From positions 1,808,001 through 1,872,000 of the forward strand of contig JANCIK010000003.1 in assembly GCA_028532985.1 (NCBI GenBank): 64,000 bases of DNA, read 5' to 3'. The notes beneath the pieces are model-generated. The model saw only the letters and a program-made list of their open reading frames with translations, was not told the origin of the DNA and searched no databases. The translations under genes were made by a program, and so were the position numbers. Of the stretch, positions 44,561-53,476 are shown piece by piece (position 1 is the first letter of the stretch; the number at the start of each line of letters is the position of its first letter). Origin of the DNA: Stropharia rugosoannulata. Lineage: Eukaryota > Basidiomycota > Agaricomycetes > Agaricales > Strophariaceae.

Positions 44561-45005
44561 CACGGGCATGAGTACATCTTTGTGCAGAGGGACAAATGCA
44601 AGTCACTACAACCACACGTTGAGAAGTGCATTTTCATCGGTTATCCTACAGGCTACAAAGGCTGGCAGTTCTACAATCCGTCCACTAAGAAGTATGTGAT
44701 TTCTGAACATGCTATCTTTGATGAATGCAGCTTTCCTGGTTTGAAGGTCACTTCACCAATCAACCTGTTTCCAAAGGGCATGCCTTCACACTTCTCAGAT
44801 GTGCCAGATTCTGGGGGGGATTCAACTGCTGCCTATTTGCCTGATTTGGACACTGATGACTCGGACGCACCAACTGCACCTCCTTCGGCGGGACCAGCAC
44901 CATCTGACTCGTCGTCTGACGACGAACATGATGAACCTACCCCCAACTTGCAGAAACCGACCACTGGTGCGAAATCATCGAGTTTACCAAAGTGCTCAAC
45001 TCTGC
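44561..45005 (+). pseudogene. Copia D fragment: integrase C-terminus and linker
   Basis: Coding resumes with QRDKCKSLQPHVEKCIFIGYP and YKGWQFYNPSTKK, a conserved copia region after the integrase core, then an acidic Ser/Pro linker. It ends at the 5-bp duplication TCTGC where gypsy C is inserted; the linker continues at 53152. Confidence 0.75.
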
Positions 45006-45556
45006 TGTTAGGACTTCGAAGACGGAGTCTATAAGTCCTAAGCAATCGATCTAATCTCTTGATCGTTCAGAGTTTCTAGAAGCAATCTCTCGACGAATGT
45101 CTTATCAACGTGATGAGACAGAGTCGTAGAGAGAGAGTTAGCCGACTTATGAGCCCTAAGTCGAAGAAAGGTATAAGAGGTTGGATTCTTAAAGAACTAA
45201 CTGGAGAGTTAGCTCGGTATCTACTACATCTTATATACCTGTCGACGTATAGTATAAATAGTAGCGCGCGCACACGGAGTCCGAAGGGGAAAGGGGACGC
45301 GGTAAGAAGTAAATAGTAATTGGGTTCCTTTGCCACGGGTGTGGGATAGGTCCCAAGGGTGCGAGAGAGAGAGAGAAGTAGTTATTGTTCTCTCTCTATC
45401 GAGAAGGTTCGTAGGTAAAAATACAACTGCGGTGTTGTTTGCTTAAGTAAACGGAAAGGGGCGATATGATAAGATAAGATGGAATGACAAGGAAGGATCA
45501 TATCGCGATAAGATAAAGGTGAGTGAAAAGGAAAAGACGGTACGTGTTTCATAACA
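45006..45556 (-). repeat. 3' LTR of gypsy C
   Basis: Starts TGTTAGGACTTCGAAG and ends TTTCATAACA on the plus strand. A G-rich tract (TACGGGGGTAA on the minus strand, 45557-45567) directly before it is the likely polypurine tract. Confidence 0.93.
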
Positions 45557-45590
45557 TTACCCCCGTACTAGGATTCATGCACTGCATGGA

Positions 45591-47225
45591 TCAAGGGTCG
45601 TTGACCCACTCTGCGAGTATGTCGTAGAGAGTGGTTTCGTAGTCGTCGGGGGTTTCTTCGTGATTCGGGGTAGCTGGGCGGTCAAATTGGGCAATGAGGT
45701 CGGTTAGTTCCTCTGCCGGGGTGAAGAAAGGAGTGGATCCTCTCGTGGGTATGTCGACGGGTCTCAACGTTGGAGGGGATCGTTGGTGTACTCGCTCGTG
45801 TGGGAGCAACAATCGAGGAGGGGGGTTCCACTCTCCCTGAGGTACGGTGCATGTGAGGACGAGGTGGCCGATTTGATTGCAGTTTCCACAAGGGTTCCTG
45901 CAGAGGCGCATTGGGTGGCCGTATGACCCACAGTTAATACACATGGTTTGTCCGGGTTCGGGTGAGGCTCTAGGGTTGCGTGCGGGGAGCGAGTGTCGGC
46001 GGGCGATTCGCCGGTATTGGTCGGGGAGTAACGTCCTCTCTACTTGTTCTCTTAGCAGACTTTCGACGGTTTCAGTGTACGGGGTCGGTTCAATGCCAAC
46101 TGGTAGGGTTGGGGCGTGCGTTGGTGGGATTTGGGTTAGGATTTCGTATGGGAACCTGTTTTCTATCTCCTCTGGGCACGGTGAGAGTCGAATGAGTCGC
46201 GGTTCGGGGGAGGGAGATGGAGAAGTTTCTAATAATCCCTCCTCGGGGGTTCTCGGCATTTGAAGTCGTTGCCGAGGGTATGGGGTGACTCGTCGTCTGG
46301 CCCTGATTGAGGGGGTGTCTGTTCTGATCCCTAGGGGAGCGTCTTCTTCTCCCGACGATTCCTCTGCGTTGGCGAAATCGGGATATGGGTGATGGAGGAA
46401 TCTCCGTGAGTATCGCACTACGGGGTCTCGTCTTGCGGGGGCGGTGGTGAGGATTGCGTGTCGTTCGAGGAGGGCGCGGGTTTGGAAGTCTGGGTGTTGG
46501 TTTAGGTGTTGCCAGAGCTGCTCCCTTGTTCGGGTGAGGATGGACATTTCTACTTGGTGTCTTTCGAGCGTCCTGTTGACGTCATCCAGGTGGTTCATTG
46601 TGGGGATTAATACGCCCGGAATCCGGGCGGTCATCCTCTGGAAGCTTATTCTGGGGTCGATCAACTCGATGAATTCGTCGAGAGAGATGTATGGTTCAGG
46701 AGATATGCGCGGGTCAGGGGTTTCGATGGGTACGGACATGGGTGATGGGATCTCGATTTCTATTTGTTCATCGTCGCTTGTGGAGAGCTGGTGGTGGTTT
46801 TGGTTCGCTCGGATATATAAGCGGACTCCCGCGAGGGTGGCACGGAGGTTGAGTCTGCTCGCAAGGCTTGCTGCTGATTCGGGTTCGAACGTCTGGTTGG
46901 CAAGAGAGAGAAGGTAGTCGATCTCGTTCAGCCTTTCCCGATAACTCGCCTGTAGGAAGCGTGCTCGGGTATGCCCGATCTGTGGTGGGTCTAATGGAAT
47001 GGGGGTGCCGTATACGGCTGCGATTTCGGGCATGGGGTAGGGCCATTCGTCTAGATTTGGGGCTACTATCTCGTCCGTGGCTAGGGCCAGGCGATAGCGT
47101 ACGACCCTTCCCAGTATGATGTAACGAGCTCGTTCTCCAGCACAGTAGTCCCCTCTGGTGCGAGGGTTGAGTTGGTCGGCAAAGTGGGCGAGGGTGTCGT
47201 CGAAGGTAGAGTGGTACGATGTCAT
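45591..47225 (-). CDS. Gypsy C ORF4: accessory protein with two zinc knuckles
   Basis: 544 residues, located between pol/ORF3 and the 3' LTR. The N-terminal half is Pro- and acid-rich with helical stretches. Near residues 430-465 are two CCHC knuckles in tandem (CINCGSYGHPMRLC and CGNCNQIGHLVLTC), a nucleic-acid-binding pattern normally found in Gag. The position is that of env in retroviruses, but no signal peptide or membrane segment is visible. A second Gag-like or RNA-chaperone role is a guess. The long intact frame in a young element argues it is functional. Confidence 0.75.
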   Translation of the reverse strand: MTSYHSTFDDTLAHFADQLNPRTRGDYCAGERARYIILGRVVRYRLALATDEIVAPNLDEWPYPMPEIAAVYGTPIPLDPPQIGHTRARFLQASYRERLNEIDYLLSLANQTFEPESAASLASRLNLRATLAGVRLYIRANQNHHQLSTSDDEQIEIEIPSPMSVPIETPDPRISPEPYISLDEFIELIDPRISFQRMTARIPGVLIPTMNHLDDVNRTLERHQVEMSILTRTREQLWQHLNQHPDFQTRALLERHAILTTAPARRDPVVRYSRRFLHHPYPDFANAEESSGEEDAPLGIRTDTPSIRARRRVTPYPRQRLQMPRTPEEGLLETSPSPSPEPRLIRLSPCPEEIENRFPYEILTQIPPTHAPTLPVGIEPTPYTETVESLLREQVERTLLPDQYRRIARRHSLPARNPRASPEPGQTMCINCGSYGHPMRLCRNPCGNCNQIGHLVLTCTVPQGEWNPPPRLLLPHERVHQRSPPTLRPVDIPTRGSTPFFTPAEELTDLIAQFDRPATPNHEETPDDYETTLYDILAEWVNDP

Positions 47226-47304
47226 GTTGGTCGTGGTGAGGGCTTACTGGAGAGGTGGGGTTTCCCTTCGTGAGTTTTTAAGGGTTTTCGTTATCTTATC
47301 TATT

Positions 47305-47631
47305 TTAAGTTATCAGCACGCCTCTTTCTCCTCTCGCTTCTTTTTCCCTCAGGTCTTCTTCGACTCCCGCAAGGTCAGCCACGATGTCTCTGTAAATTTC
47401 TTTTAGCGGGTCCGCTGACTCGCTGGTTTCGCTGTGTTCTTTAAATATCTTGACTAGTTCCAGCGCCTGGTGTAGGTCCTGGGTTCGCAACGGCCATGGG
47501 ACGTCTTCTGGTGAGAGCGGAGGGGTCCTCATGCCGCGCATTATGGGAAAGTGGGATGTTATGGTGGGAGTTTTATTAAGCCAGTTAAATATCAGTCTCC
47601 TGCAGTAGCGGTAGAACTTGGTGAAGGGCAT
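47305..47631 (-). CDS. Gypsy C ORF3: small protein of unknown function after pol
   Basis: 108 residues; the ATG is only 5 nt after the pol stop codon. The N-terminus is basic and aromatic (FTKFYRYCRRLIFNWL). The C-terminus is predicted helical and acidic (LVKIFKEHSETSE, DLAGVEEDLREKEAR). The tight spacing suggests reinitiation or a shared message. No family is recognised. Being open in an otherwise intact young element supports real coding, but its length allows chance. Confidence 0.5.
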   Translation of the reverse strand: MPFTKFYRYCRRLIFNWLNKTPTITSHFPIMRGMRTPPLSPEDVPWPLRTQDLHQALELVKIFKEHSETSESADPLKEIYRDIVADLAGVEEDLREKEARGERGVLIT

Positions 47632-47636
47632 TTTGT

Positions 47637-50600
47637 TTATAGACGGTGTTGGGTTCGATACTTGTTAAGTACGTCTGAGGCGTTTCTCAGGTTTGCTGGT
47701 GGCTCCCAGGAGTCCTCGTTGGCGTCGTAGCCCTTCCATCTGACCAGGTATTCAGTTCTTTTGCCCTTCCTTCTATGGTGCATAATTCGTTCCACTTCGT
47801 ATTCAGCCTCCCCGTTGATTAATTCAGGGGGTGGTCGTGCGTAGTTAGGTCCGTGGGCCTCGGTTTCCTTATACGGTTTGAGTAGTACGATGTGAAACAC
47901 GTCGTGGATTTTCCAGTGGGCTGGTAATTTTAATTTATACGTAACGGGGGAGAGCACTTCCGTGATCGCGAACGGGCCAACATTTTTCGGGGATATCTTT
48001 TTCGATGCGTAGTTCATTTTGAGGTTACGCGCGTCGAGCCAGACCATATCTCCTTTCTTGTAGGTCGGTGAGTCGTGCTTGGTCCGTTTGATCATTCTTT
48101 GTCGCGCTAGTTCGTGAGCGGCCAAGGCTTCTTCTCTGTCTTTCTGAAGCGTCTTGAATCTTTCTTCCGCTTCTGGGAATTTCGTGTATTTGTACGCGGT
48201 TGGGATGGCGATGGGGTTCACTCCCATCTGTAGTTCGAATGGGGTTTTCTGGCGGTCGGCGTGTCTTCGGCTGTTGTGGGTAAAATCCAACGTTCCTAGT
48301 TTTCGGCTCCATGTGGTCGGGTTGTTTACGCAGAATATGGAGATATAGGCTTCAATTTCTTGGTTGAAGCGTTCCACTGTTCCGTCGGTCTGTGGGTGAT
48401 ATGCGGTGGACAGTTTCTGCGTGATACCGAGTAGTTTCATGAATTCCCTGAAGACCCTTGCGGTAAACCTAGGGTCTCGATCGCTGGTAATCGCGTCCGG
48501 TAGACCGTATCTTCTAAACAGGTTGTCGATCAAGAGCTGCGCGATCTCCTCCTCGTTTGCCGTTTTGTTGGTTTTTACGGTAATTAGCCCCTTAGTAGAT
48601 CCATGGTCCACTATGGATAAAATGGCGTCATACCCGTCGCTGTTTGGGAGGTCGGTTATCAGATCCCAGGCGCAATTAGCAAATGGTCGGTTGGAGGTGG
48701 GCGCTTTGATTGGGTTTAGAGTGGGTTTGTTCGGGCGCCTGTTTATTTTGAATTCTTGGCAGGTGCCGCAACCTTTACAGTAGTTTTTGACGAATACCGC
48801 CATCCCTGGCCACCAATATATGTCTCTTACGTTATTGAGCGTTTCCGTTTCCCCCGGGTGGCCCGCGGTTAGGTTGTCGTGGTAGCGTTGAGTGATTTTC
48901 CTTCTGAGCAGCAGGTTATCGGGTATGTACTGCTTTTCTTGGTAAAATAGTCCTTTTTCGCTACCGCTTTGTTCAAGCGTCCATTCTGGGACTTCTTTTG
49001 CTCCTTTTCCGGTGGGATCGTTTATTAAGTCAATAATCCTGTGGGCGAAGTCGTCGGTTGCCAGCGCCTGCGAGATTTCGTCTTGAAGTTCCAGATCGAT
49101 GTAGTTGATTTCGATCTCCTTGTCGAGGCTAAGTTGTCGTATGGATAGTTTTGATAGGGCCTCGTTTTGGTATTCGATCAACCTTGCGAATAAATCTCCC
49201 GTCAGCATGGTAACCTTTTCGTCGTTCTCGTCGTTCTTCGGTATGTGATCCGGTCTTCTGGATAGCGCGTCGGATTGTATCATCTGGGTTCCTGGAGTGT
49301 GTTTCATCTCGAAGTCATACTGCGATAGAAGCAGTAGCCATCGTGCCTGTCGTCCGTTCAGTTTCTGAGGGGTGCGGTAGTACGTGAGGTTTTTGTGGTC
49401 CGAGAGGATTAATAGTTTGTGCGGTCCTCCCATCACGTAGTGTCTCCATTCCGATAGCGCACGGATGATTGCCAGTAATTCCCTGTCGTATATCTCGTAT
49501 TTCCTTTCCGTTGGAGAGAAGGTTTTTGAGATGAACGCGCATGGATGTTTTTGTCCGTTGGTATCTAGTTGCATGAGGACGGCACCACTAGCGTATTTTG
49601 ATGCGTCTGATTCGATGATGAACGGCCTGGTTTGGTCTGGCATAGTAAGCACCGGTTGTTCAGTAAAGCGCTTTTTGAGTTCCATGAACGCTTGTTCCGT
49701 TTCTTCTGTCCATTCGAATTTCTTGTCCTTTTTGAGAAGTTCGTTAAGTGGTCGTGCTATCTCGGAGTAATGACGGATGAATTTCCTGTAAAAGTTTCCA
49801 AATCCTAGGAAGGATCGTACTTGTTTTACGGTTGTCGGGGTTGGCCATTCCAGTAATCCGGCGACCTTCTTAGGATCCATGGCTATCTGTCCTTCTGAAA
49901 CGATCATTCCGAGATACTCGAGCCGTGTTACTTCAAACTCGCATTTCTCTGGTTTGAGATAGAGATCGTTTTCCTTCAGGATTTCTAGTACCATTCGTGT
50001 ATACCGCTCGAGGTCTTCCTTAGTTTGGGCAAAGATCAGGATGTCGTCCATGTAGATGATGACGTAGTTCTTCCTGAGGGGTTCTCGGAACAGGTTGTCC
50101 ATCATGGCCTGGAAGGTCGCAGGTGAGTTGCACATTCCAAAAAACATTACTTCCGGTTCGAATAGGCCAAACTTGGTGGTGAAGGCTCCTTTCCATTGGT
50201 CTCCGTCGTGTATCCGTATGTTGTTGTACCCGGAGCGGAGGTCCAGTTTCGTGAAGCATTTGGCCCCTCTTAGTTTATCCAGTAGGTCCGAGATAAGTGG
50301 AAGCGGGTACGCGTTTTTAACCGTGTGGTCGTTTAGATACCTGTAGTCCTGGCAGGGTCGCAGTTTTCCGTCTTTCTTTCCTACGAAGAAAAAGGGCGAT
50401 CCCATAGGTGAGTTGGACGGTTTGATATATCCTCTAGCTAGGTTCTCGTCGATGAATTTACGAGTCTCTTCCTCTTCTCGAGGATTCAACGGGTAAATTT
50501 TGAATGACTTGGGTTCGAAGGTGTCCTTTAGCTCGATCTTATGATCCCAGGGTTTCCTTTCCGGTAGTCGATCAGCCGTTTGTTTTCTGAAGATATCCAG

Positions 50601-51518
50601 AAAATCGTGGTATTCTTCTGGTATCATGTCCTCAAGCGGTTTAGCCGGTTTGTCGTCTCTTGCCAGTTCATGGGAGATGGTGGTCTTAGCGCGTATCCAT
50701 GTTTCCGCTTCTGAGTGATCGAGGGTCGCAGTCTGGACGACTGTTTCCAGTAGTTCCCGTTTGTTGCCAGTTTGTCCGTTGTCCGTTGCCGTAGTTGTCT
50801 TATCCTGTCTCCAGGAAATTTCTCCCGTAACCCAGTTGATGTCTGGGTTGTATTTGTTAAGCCATGGGTGTCCTAGAATTATGTCCTGTCGGCCGAGTCC
50901 CGTAACGAAGAATTCCTCCGTGAATGTCCGTCCTAGTGCTGTAAATGTTAGTACCGCTTTATGTCTGATAGTCCCTCTTTTGTTTGGTGTTCCGTCTACG
51001 TTCCGTACTTTGAGGGGTTGGTCCAGCGCGGTTGTCCCGATTTTATTCTTTCGCACGTAGTTTTGATCGATGAACGATCCTTCTGCTCCGCAGTCGACGA
51101 GGGCGTTATTTTCAATGATTTTGTTACTTATACTTTCGATAGGGAAGTTTATGGGTAAGGTTGTGTATTTTCGTTCCCTATCTAGTTGTACATTGTGAAT
51201 CAAAAAATCCGGAGAAACATACATTGAACTGTCTCTCCTTTTCAAAAATCCTGCTCGTCGTCGGAGTCTGGTGCGGCGGTAGCTATTCTGGCGCATTCTT
51301 TGAAGAATGCAGTGGCGTCTTTTTCGTTCTCCCATTCCATTTGTCTGACGAATTTCTTGGCGGAACTGAGGTTGAACTTCTGCGGTAGTTCGGTTTTCTT
51401 TGGGGTTTCTTTCTTGTCGTTGTTCCACCATGGTTTGGTGGTTCGGTTTGTGTTGGAGGACGAAGCTTTCTTTGGGCAATCTTTTGCGAGATGTCCGGTT
51501 TGTTTGCAATTGAAGCAT
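47637..51518 (-). CDS. pol: Gypsy C Pol (protease, RT, RNase H, integrase, chromodomain)
   Basis: An open frame of 1,293 codons, of which the real Pol probably starts near codon 91, at the gag stop. Domains in order: retropepsin (VDCGAEGSFID, near 142; Cys replaces the usual Ser/Thr), RT with the catalytic YMDD (IIYMDDILIF), RNase H (IIESDASKYASGAVL), integrase with HHCC zinc and D,D,E motifs (ITSDRDPRF, HPQTDGTVERFNQ), and a C-terminal chromodomain (EYLVRWKGYDANEDSWEP). The chromodomain places it with chromoviruses, which tend to target heterochromatin. No lesion is visible. Confidence 0.95.
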   Translation of the reverse strand: MLQLQTNRTSRKRLPKESFVLQHKPNHQTMVEQRQERNPKENRTTAEVQPQFRQEIRQTNGMGERKRRHCILQRMRQNSYRRTRLRRRAGFLKRRDSSMYVSPDFLIHNVQLDRERKYTTLPINFPIESISNKIIENNALVDCGAEGSFIDQNYVRKNKIGTTALDQPLKVRNVDGTPNKRGTIRHKAVLTFTALGRTFTEEFFVTGLGRQDIILGHPWLNKYNPDINWVTGEISWRQDKTTTATDNGQTGNKRELLETVVQTATLDHSEAETWIRAKTTISHELARDDKPAKPLEDMIPEEYHDFLDIFRKQTADRLPERKPWDHKIELKDTFEPKSFKIYPLNPREEEETRKFIDENLARGYIKPSNSPMGSPFFFVGKKDGKLRPCQDYRYLNDHTVKNAYPLPLISDLLDKLRGAKCFTKLDLRSGYNNIRIHDGDQWKGAFTTKFGLFEPEVMFFGMCNSPATFQAMMDNLFREPLRKNYVIIYMDDILIFAQTKEDLERYTRMVLEILKENDLYLKPEKCEFEVTRLEYLGMIVSEGQIAMDPKKVAGLLEWPTPTTVKQVRSFLGFGNFYRKFIRHYSEIARPLNELLKKDKKFEWTEETEQAFMELKKRFTEQPVLTMPDQTRPFIIESDASKYASGAVLMQLDTNGQKHPCAFISKTFSPTERKYEIYDRELLAIIRALSEWRHYVMGGPHKLLILSDHKNLTYYRTPQKLNGRQARWLLLLSQYDFEMKHTPGTQMIQSDALSRRPDHIPKNDENDEKVTMLTGDLFARLIEYQNEALSKLSIRQLSLDKEIEINYIDLELQDEISQALATDDFAHRIIDLINDPTGKGAKEVPEWTLEQSGSEKGLFYQEKQYIPDNLLLRRKITQRYHDNLTAGHPGETETLNNVRDIYWWPGMAVFVKNYCKGCGTCQEFKINRRPNKPTLNPIKAPTSNRPFANCAWDLITDLPNSDGYDAILSIVDHGSTKGLITVKTNKTANEEEIAQLLIDNLFRRYGLPDAITSDRDPRFTARVFREFMKLLGITQKLSTAYHPQTDGTVERFNQEIEAYISIFCVNNPTTWSRKLGTLDFTHNSRRHADRQKTPFELQMGVNPIAIPTAYKYTKFPEAEERFKTLQKDREEALAAHELARQRMIKRTKHDSPTYKKGDMVWLDARNLKMNYASKKISPKNVGPFAITEVLSPVTYKLKLPAHWKIHDVFHIVLLKPYKETEAHGPNYARPPPELINGEAEYEVERIMHHRRKGKRTEYLVRWKGYDANEDSWEPPANLRNASDVLNKYRTQHRL

Positions 51519-52435
51519 GCCCCCTTGCGGAGGAGTTCCCCTCGTTCTGCGAAGGAGAGGGCAGCGACGGCCTTCTCTTCATTCTGTTCCCTGGTCTTCT
51601 TGATCTCGATGGCGTCAACATCCATCGCGAAGGGGTCCCTAACGGGTTTGTATCCGCCGTTGTTGGTTCGTTTGTAGGTCATGTGTTTGACTTCGTTCAT
51701 TCGCTCACGCGCTTGTTTGTAATTGCGCTCCTGCCTGATAGATCGCTCTTTCCATTCAGAGTAGGTTTCGGGTGGGGATTCGTGGAAGAGCAGTTTCTTC
51801 CAGGCAGCGGGGTTAAGCGCTTTGCAGAAGAGGTCGACTTTTCTTCCGTTGTCGGTGATCCTGGCCTGGTCGGTCAGGATTTCGAATTTCGTGATAAACT
51901 CTTGGATCGGCATAGATCCTTGTCTGAGTTCCCTTAGTTTCTGTTCGGCATCTAGCTCGAGCTTAGTTCCTGCAAACGCCGCCTCGATCTTGTCCCTAAA
52001 GTGTGCGTACGAGTCGCTAATGACGAGGTTGTCGAGCACGGTTGTGTTCTGGGCGATGTAGTTGTTCTTCCATGGCCCTGCGGTTCCGTCCTGCATATGT
52101 CGGAGGGCGAAAATAATCTTTGAGGCACTGTCGGTGTACCTTCCAGGGTTTGATGCGAAGTGGAGTCTCAAGTTAATGAGGAATTCGCGACATTTCTCTG
52201 GAGCTCCGTTGAATAACGGTATCTTCACTTTGTCTTCCTTTTCGGGACGGATGGTTTCCGCCTGAGTCCTGGCTATCGTTGCTTCGGCCAATCTTCGCTC
52301 CCTTTCCTCTAGGTCGCGAGTTCTGGTTTCCATTAATTCGTTTGCCCGGTGCCATTGTTCCAAGAATTCGGCTGTGATGGGCGGTGGTGGTGTCCGTTCG
52401 GCGGGTTGCTCGAACATGGGTCCTTCTCCTTCCAT
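51242..52435 (-). CDS. gag: Gypsy C Gag
   Basis: 397 residues: an N-terminal coiled-coil-like Glu/Arg-rich part, a retrotransposon Gag capsid-like domain (KVKIPLFNGAPEKCREFL to about residue 230), and one CCHC zinc knuckle (CFNCKQTGHLAKDC) near residue 320. It packages element RNA into virus-like particles. It overlaps the pol frame by 277 nt, pol being in the -1 frame. The stop is a TGA preceded by TTT within a T run. Confidence 0.92.
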   Translation of the reverse strand: MEGEGPMFEQPAERTPPPPITAEFLEQWHRANELMETRTRDLEERERRLAEATIARTQAETIRPEKEDKVKIPLFNGAPEKCREFLINLRLHFASNPGRYTDSASKIIFALRHMQDGTAGPWKNNYIAQNTTVLDNLVISDSYAHFRDKIEAAFAGTKLELDAEQKLRELRQGSMPIQEFITKFEILTDQARITDNGRKVDLFCKALNPAAWKKLLFHESPPETYSEWKERSIRQERNYKQARERMNEVKHMTYKRTNNGGYKPVRDPFAMDVDAIEIKKTREQNEEKAVAALSFAERGELLRKGACFNCKQTGHLAKDCPKKASSSNTNRTTKPWWNNDKKETPKKTELPQKFNLSSAKKFVRQMEWENEKDATAFFKECARIATAAPDSDDEQDF

Positions 52436-52596
52436 GTTTGGTAGGAATCTGTCTGGTTCTGTCGAGTACGACTCTGAGGTCCTAGTTGACTCAGTCGGGG
52501 TTGTTGATCTGCTGGCCCAGGGTCTGGTTGCCGTGGTGTCGTGGTATCGGGTTGTTACGAGGTGGGACTCGCAACAATGAGGGAGTTAGTTCTTTT

Positions 52597-53146
52597 GTTA
52601 GGACTTCGAAGACGGAGTCTATAAGTCCTAAGCAATCGATCTAATCTCTTGATCGTTCAGAGTTTCTAGAAGCAATCTCTCGACGAATGTCTTATCAACG
52701 TGATGAGACAGAGTCGTAGAGAGAGAGTTAGCCGACTTATGAGCCCTAAGTCGAAGAAAGGTATAAGAGGTTGGATTCTTAAAGAACTAACTGGAGAGTT
52801 AGCTCGGTATCTACTACATCTTATATACCTGTCGACGTATAGTATAAATAGTAGCGCGCGCACACGGAGTCCGAAGGGGAAAGGGGACGCGGTAAGAAGT
52901 AAATAGTAATTGGGTTCCTTTGCCACGGGTGTGGGATAGGTCCCAAGGGTGCGAGAGAGAGAGAGAAGTAGTTATTGTTCTCTCTCTATCGAGAAGGTTC
53001 GTAGGTAAAAATACAACTGCGGTGTTGTTTGCTTAAGTAAACGGAAAGGGGCGATATGATAAGATAAGATGGAATGACAAGGAAGGATCATATCGCGATA
53101 AGATAAAGGTGAGTGAAAAGGAAAAGACGGTACGTGTTTCATAACA
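52597..53146 (-). repeat. 5' LTR of gypsy C
   Basis: Same sequence as the other LTR. I could not identify a convincing tRNA primer-binding site immediately downstream (minus strand, below 52597); self-priming as in Tf1-type elements is an open possibility. The left edge may be off by one base. Confidence 0.92.
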
Positions 53147-53202
53147 TCTGCCCAATTCACATTCTGGGAAATTGCATGTCCATTCCAGTCCACCTACTGG
53201 TC

Positions 53203-53471
53203 TGTTAGAAACAGCTTGTCACTGTTGCTGAGATAGGGGCCTGGAAAGGGGGTGTACGGCACACTGCTGGTGTTGCAGGTGCAAGGGGTCGTCCAAACAG
53301 ATTGACTAACCAGCCATCCTGGTGTGGGAATGGACACAAAGCGCCTGGGCTCGGGCGTGCGAGGGAAGAATGTGTGTATTCTGGTCAAGGTCTAATTTAG
53401 GATACATCGTGATGGTAAGCTTTGTATGTACGTGTTAGCACCGGAAGTCCATGAACACGTGATATTCAACA
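53203..53471. mobile_element. Solo LTR (269 bp) in the copia D linker
   Basis: Nearly identical to the solo LTR at 35150-35418 but in opposite orientation. It has the same length and TGTT...AACA ends and is flanked by a perfect 5-bp duplication TGGTC (53198-53202 and 53472-53476). Confidence 0.9.
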
Positions 53472-53476
53472 TGGTC

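Larger units (their letters stand above)
45006..53146 (-). mobile_element. Complete Ty3/gypsy chromovirus C, 8.1 kb
   Basis: Two LTRs of about 550 bp (45006-45556 and 52597-53146), seemingly identical wherever I compared them, begin TGTTAG and end ATAACA. The whole is flanked by a perfect 5-bp duplication TCTGC (45001-45005 and 53147-53151). On the minus strand it encodes intact Gag, Pol with chromodomain, and two further open frames downstream of pol. The intact frames and near-identical LTRs indicate a very recent insertion into copia D, with potential activity. Confidence 0.95.

Noticed and set aside
45076..45336. Open frames of 68-86 codons in both LTRs of gypsy C
   Set aside because: They lie wholly within LTR sequence and are repeated only because the LTRs are; nothing protein-like is recognisable.
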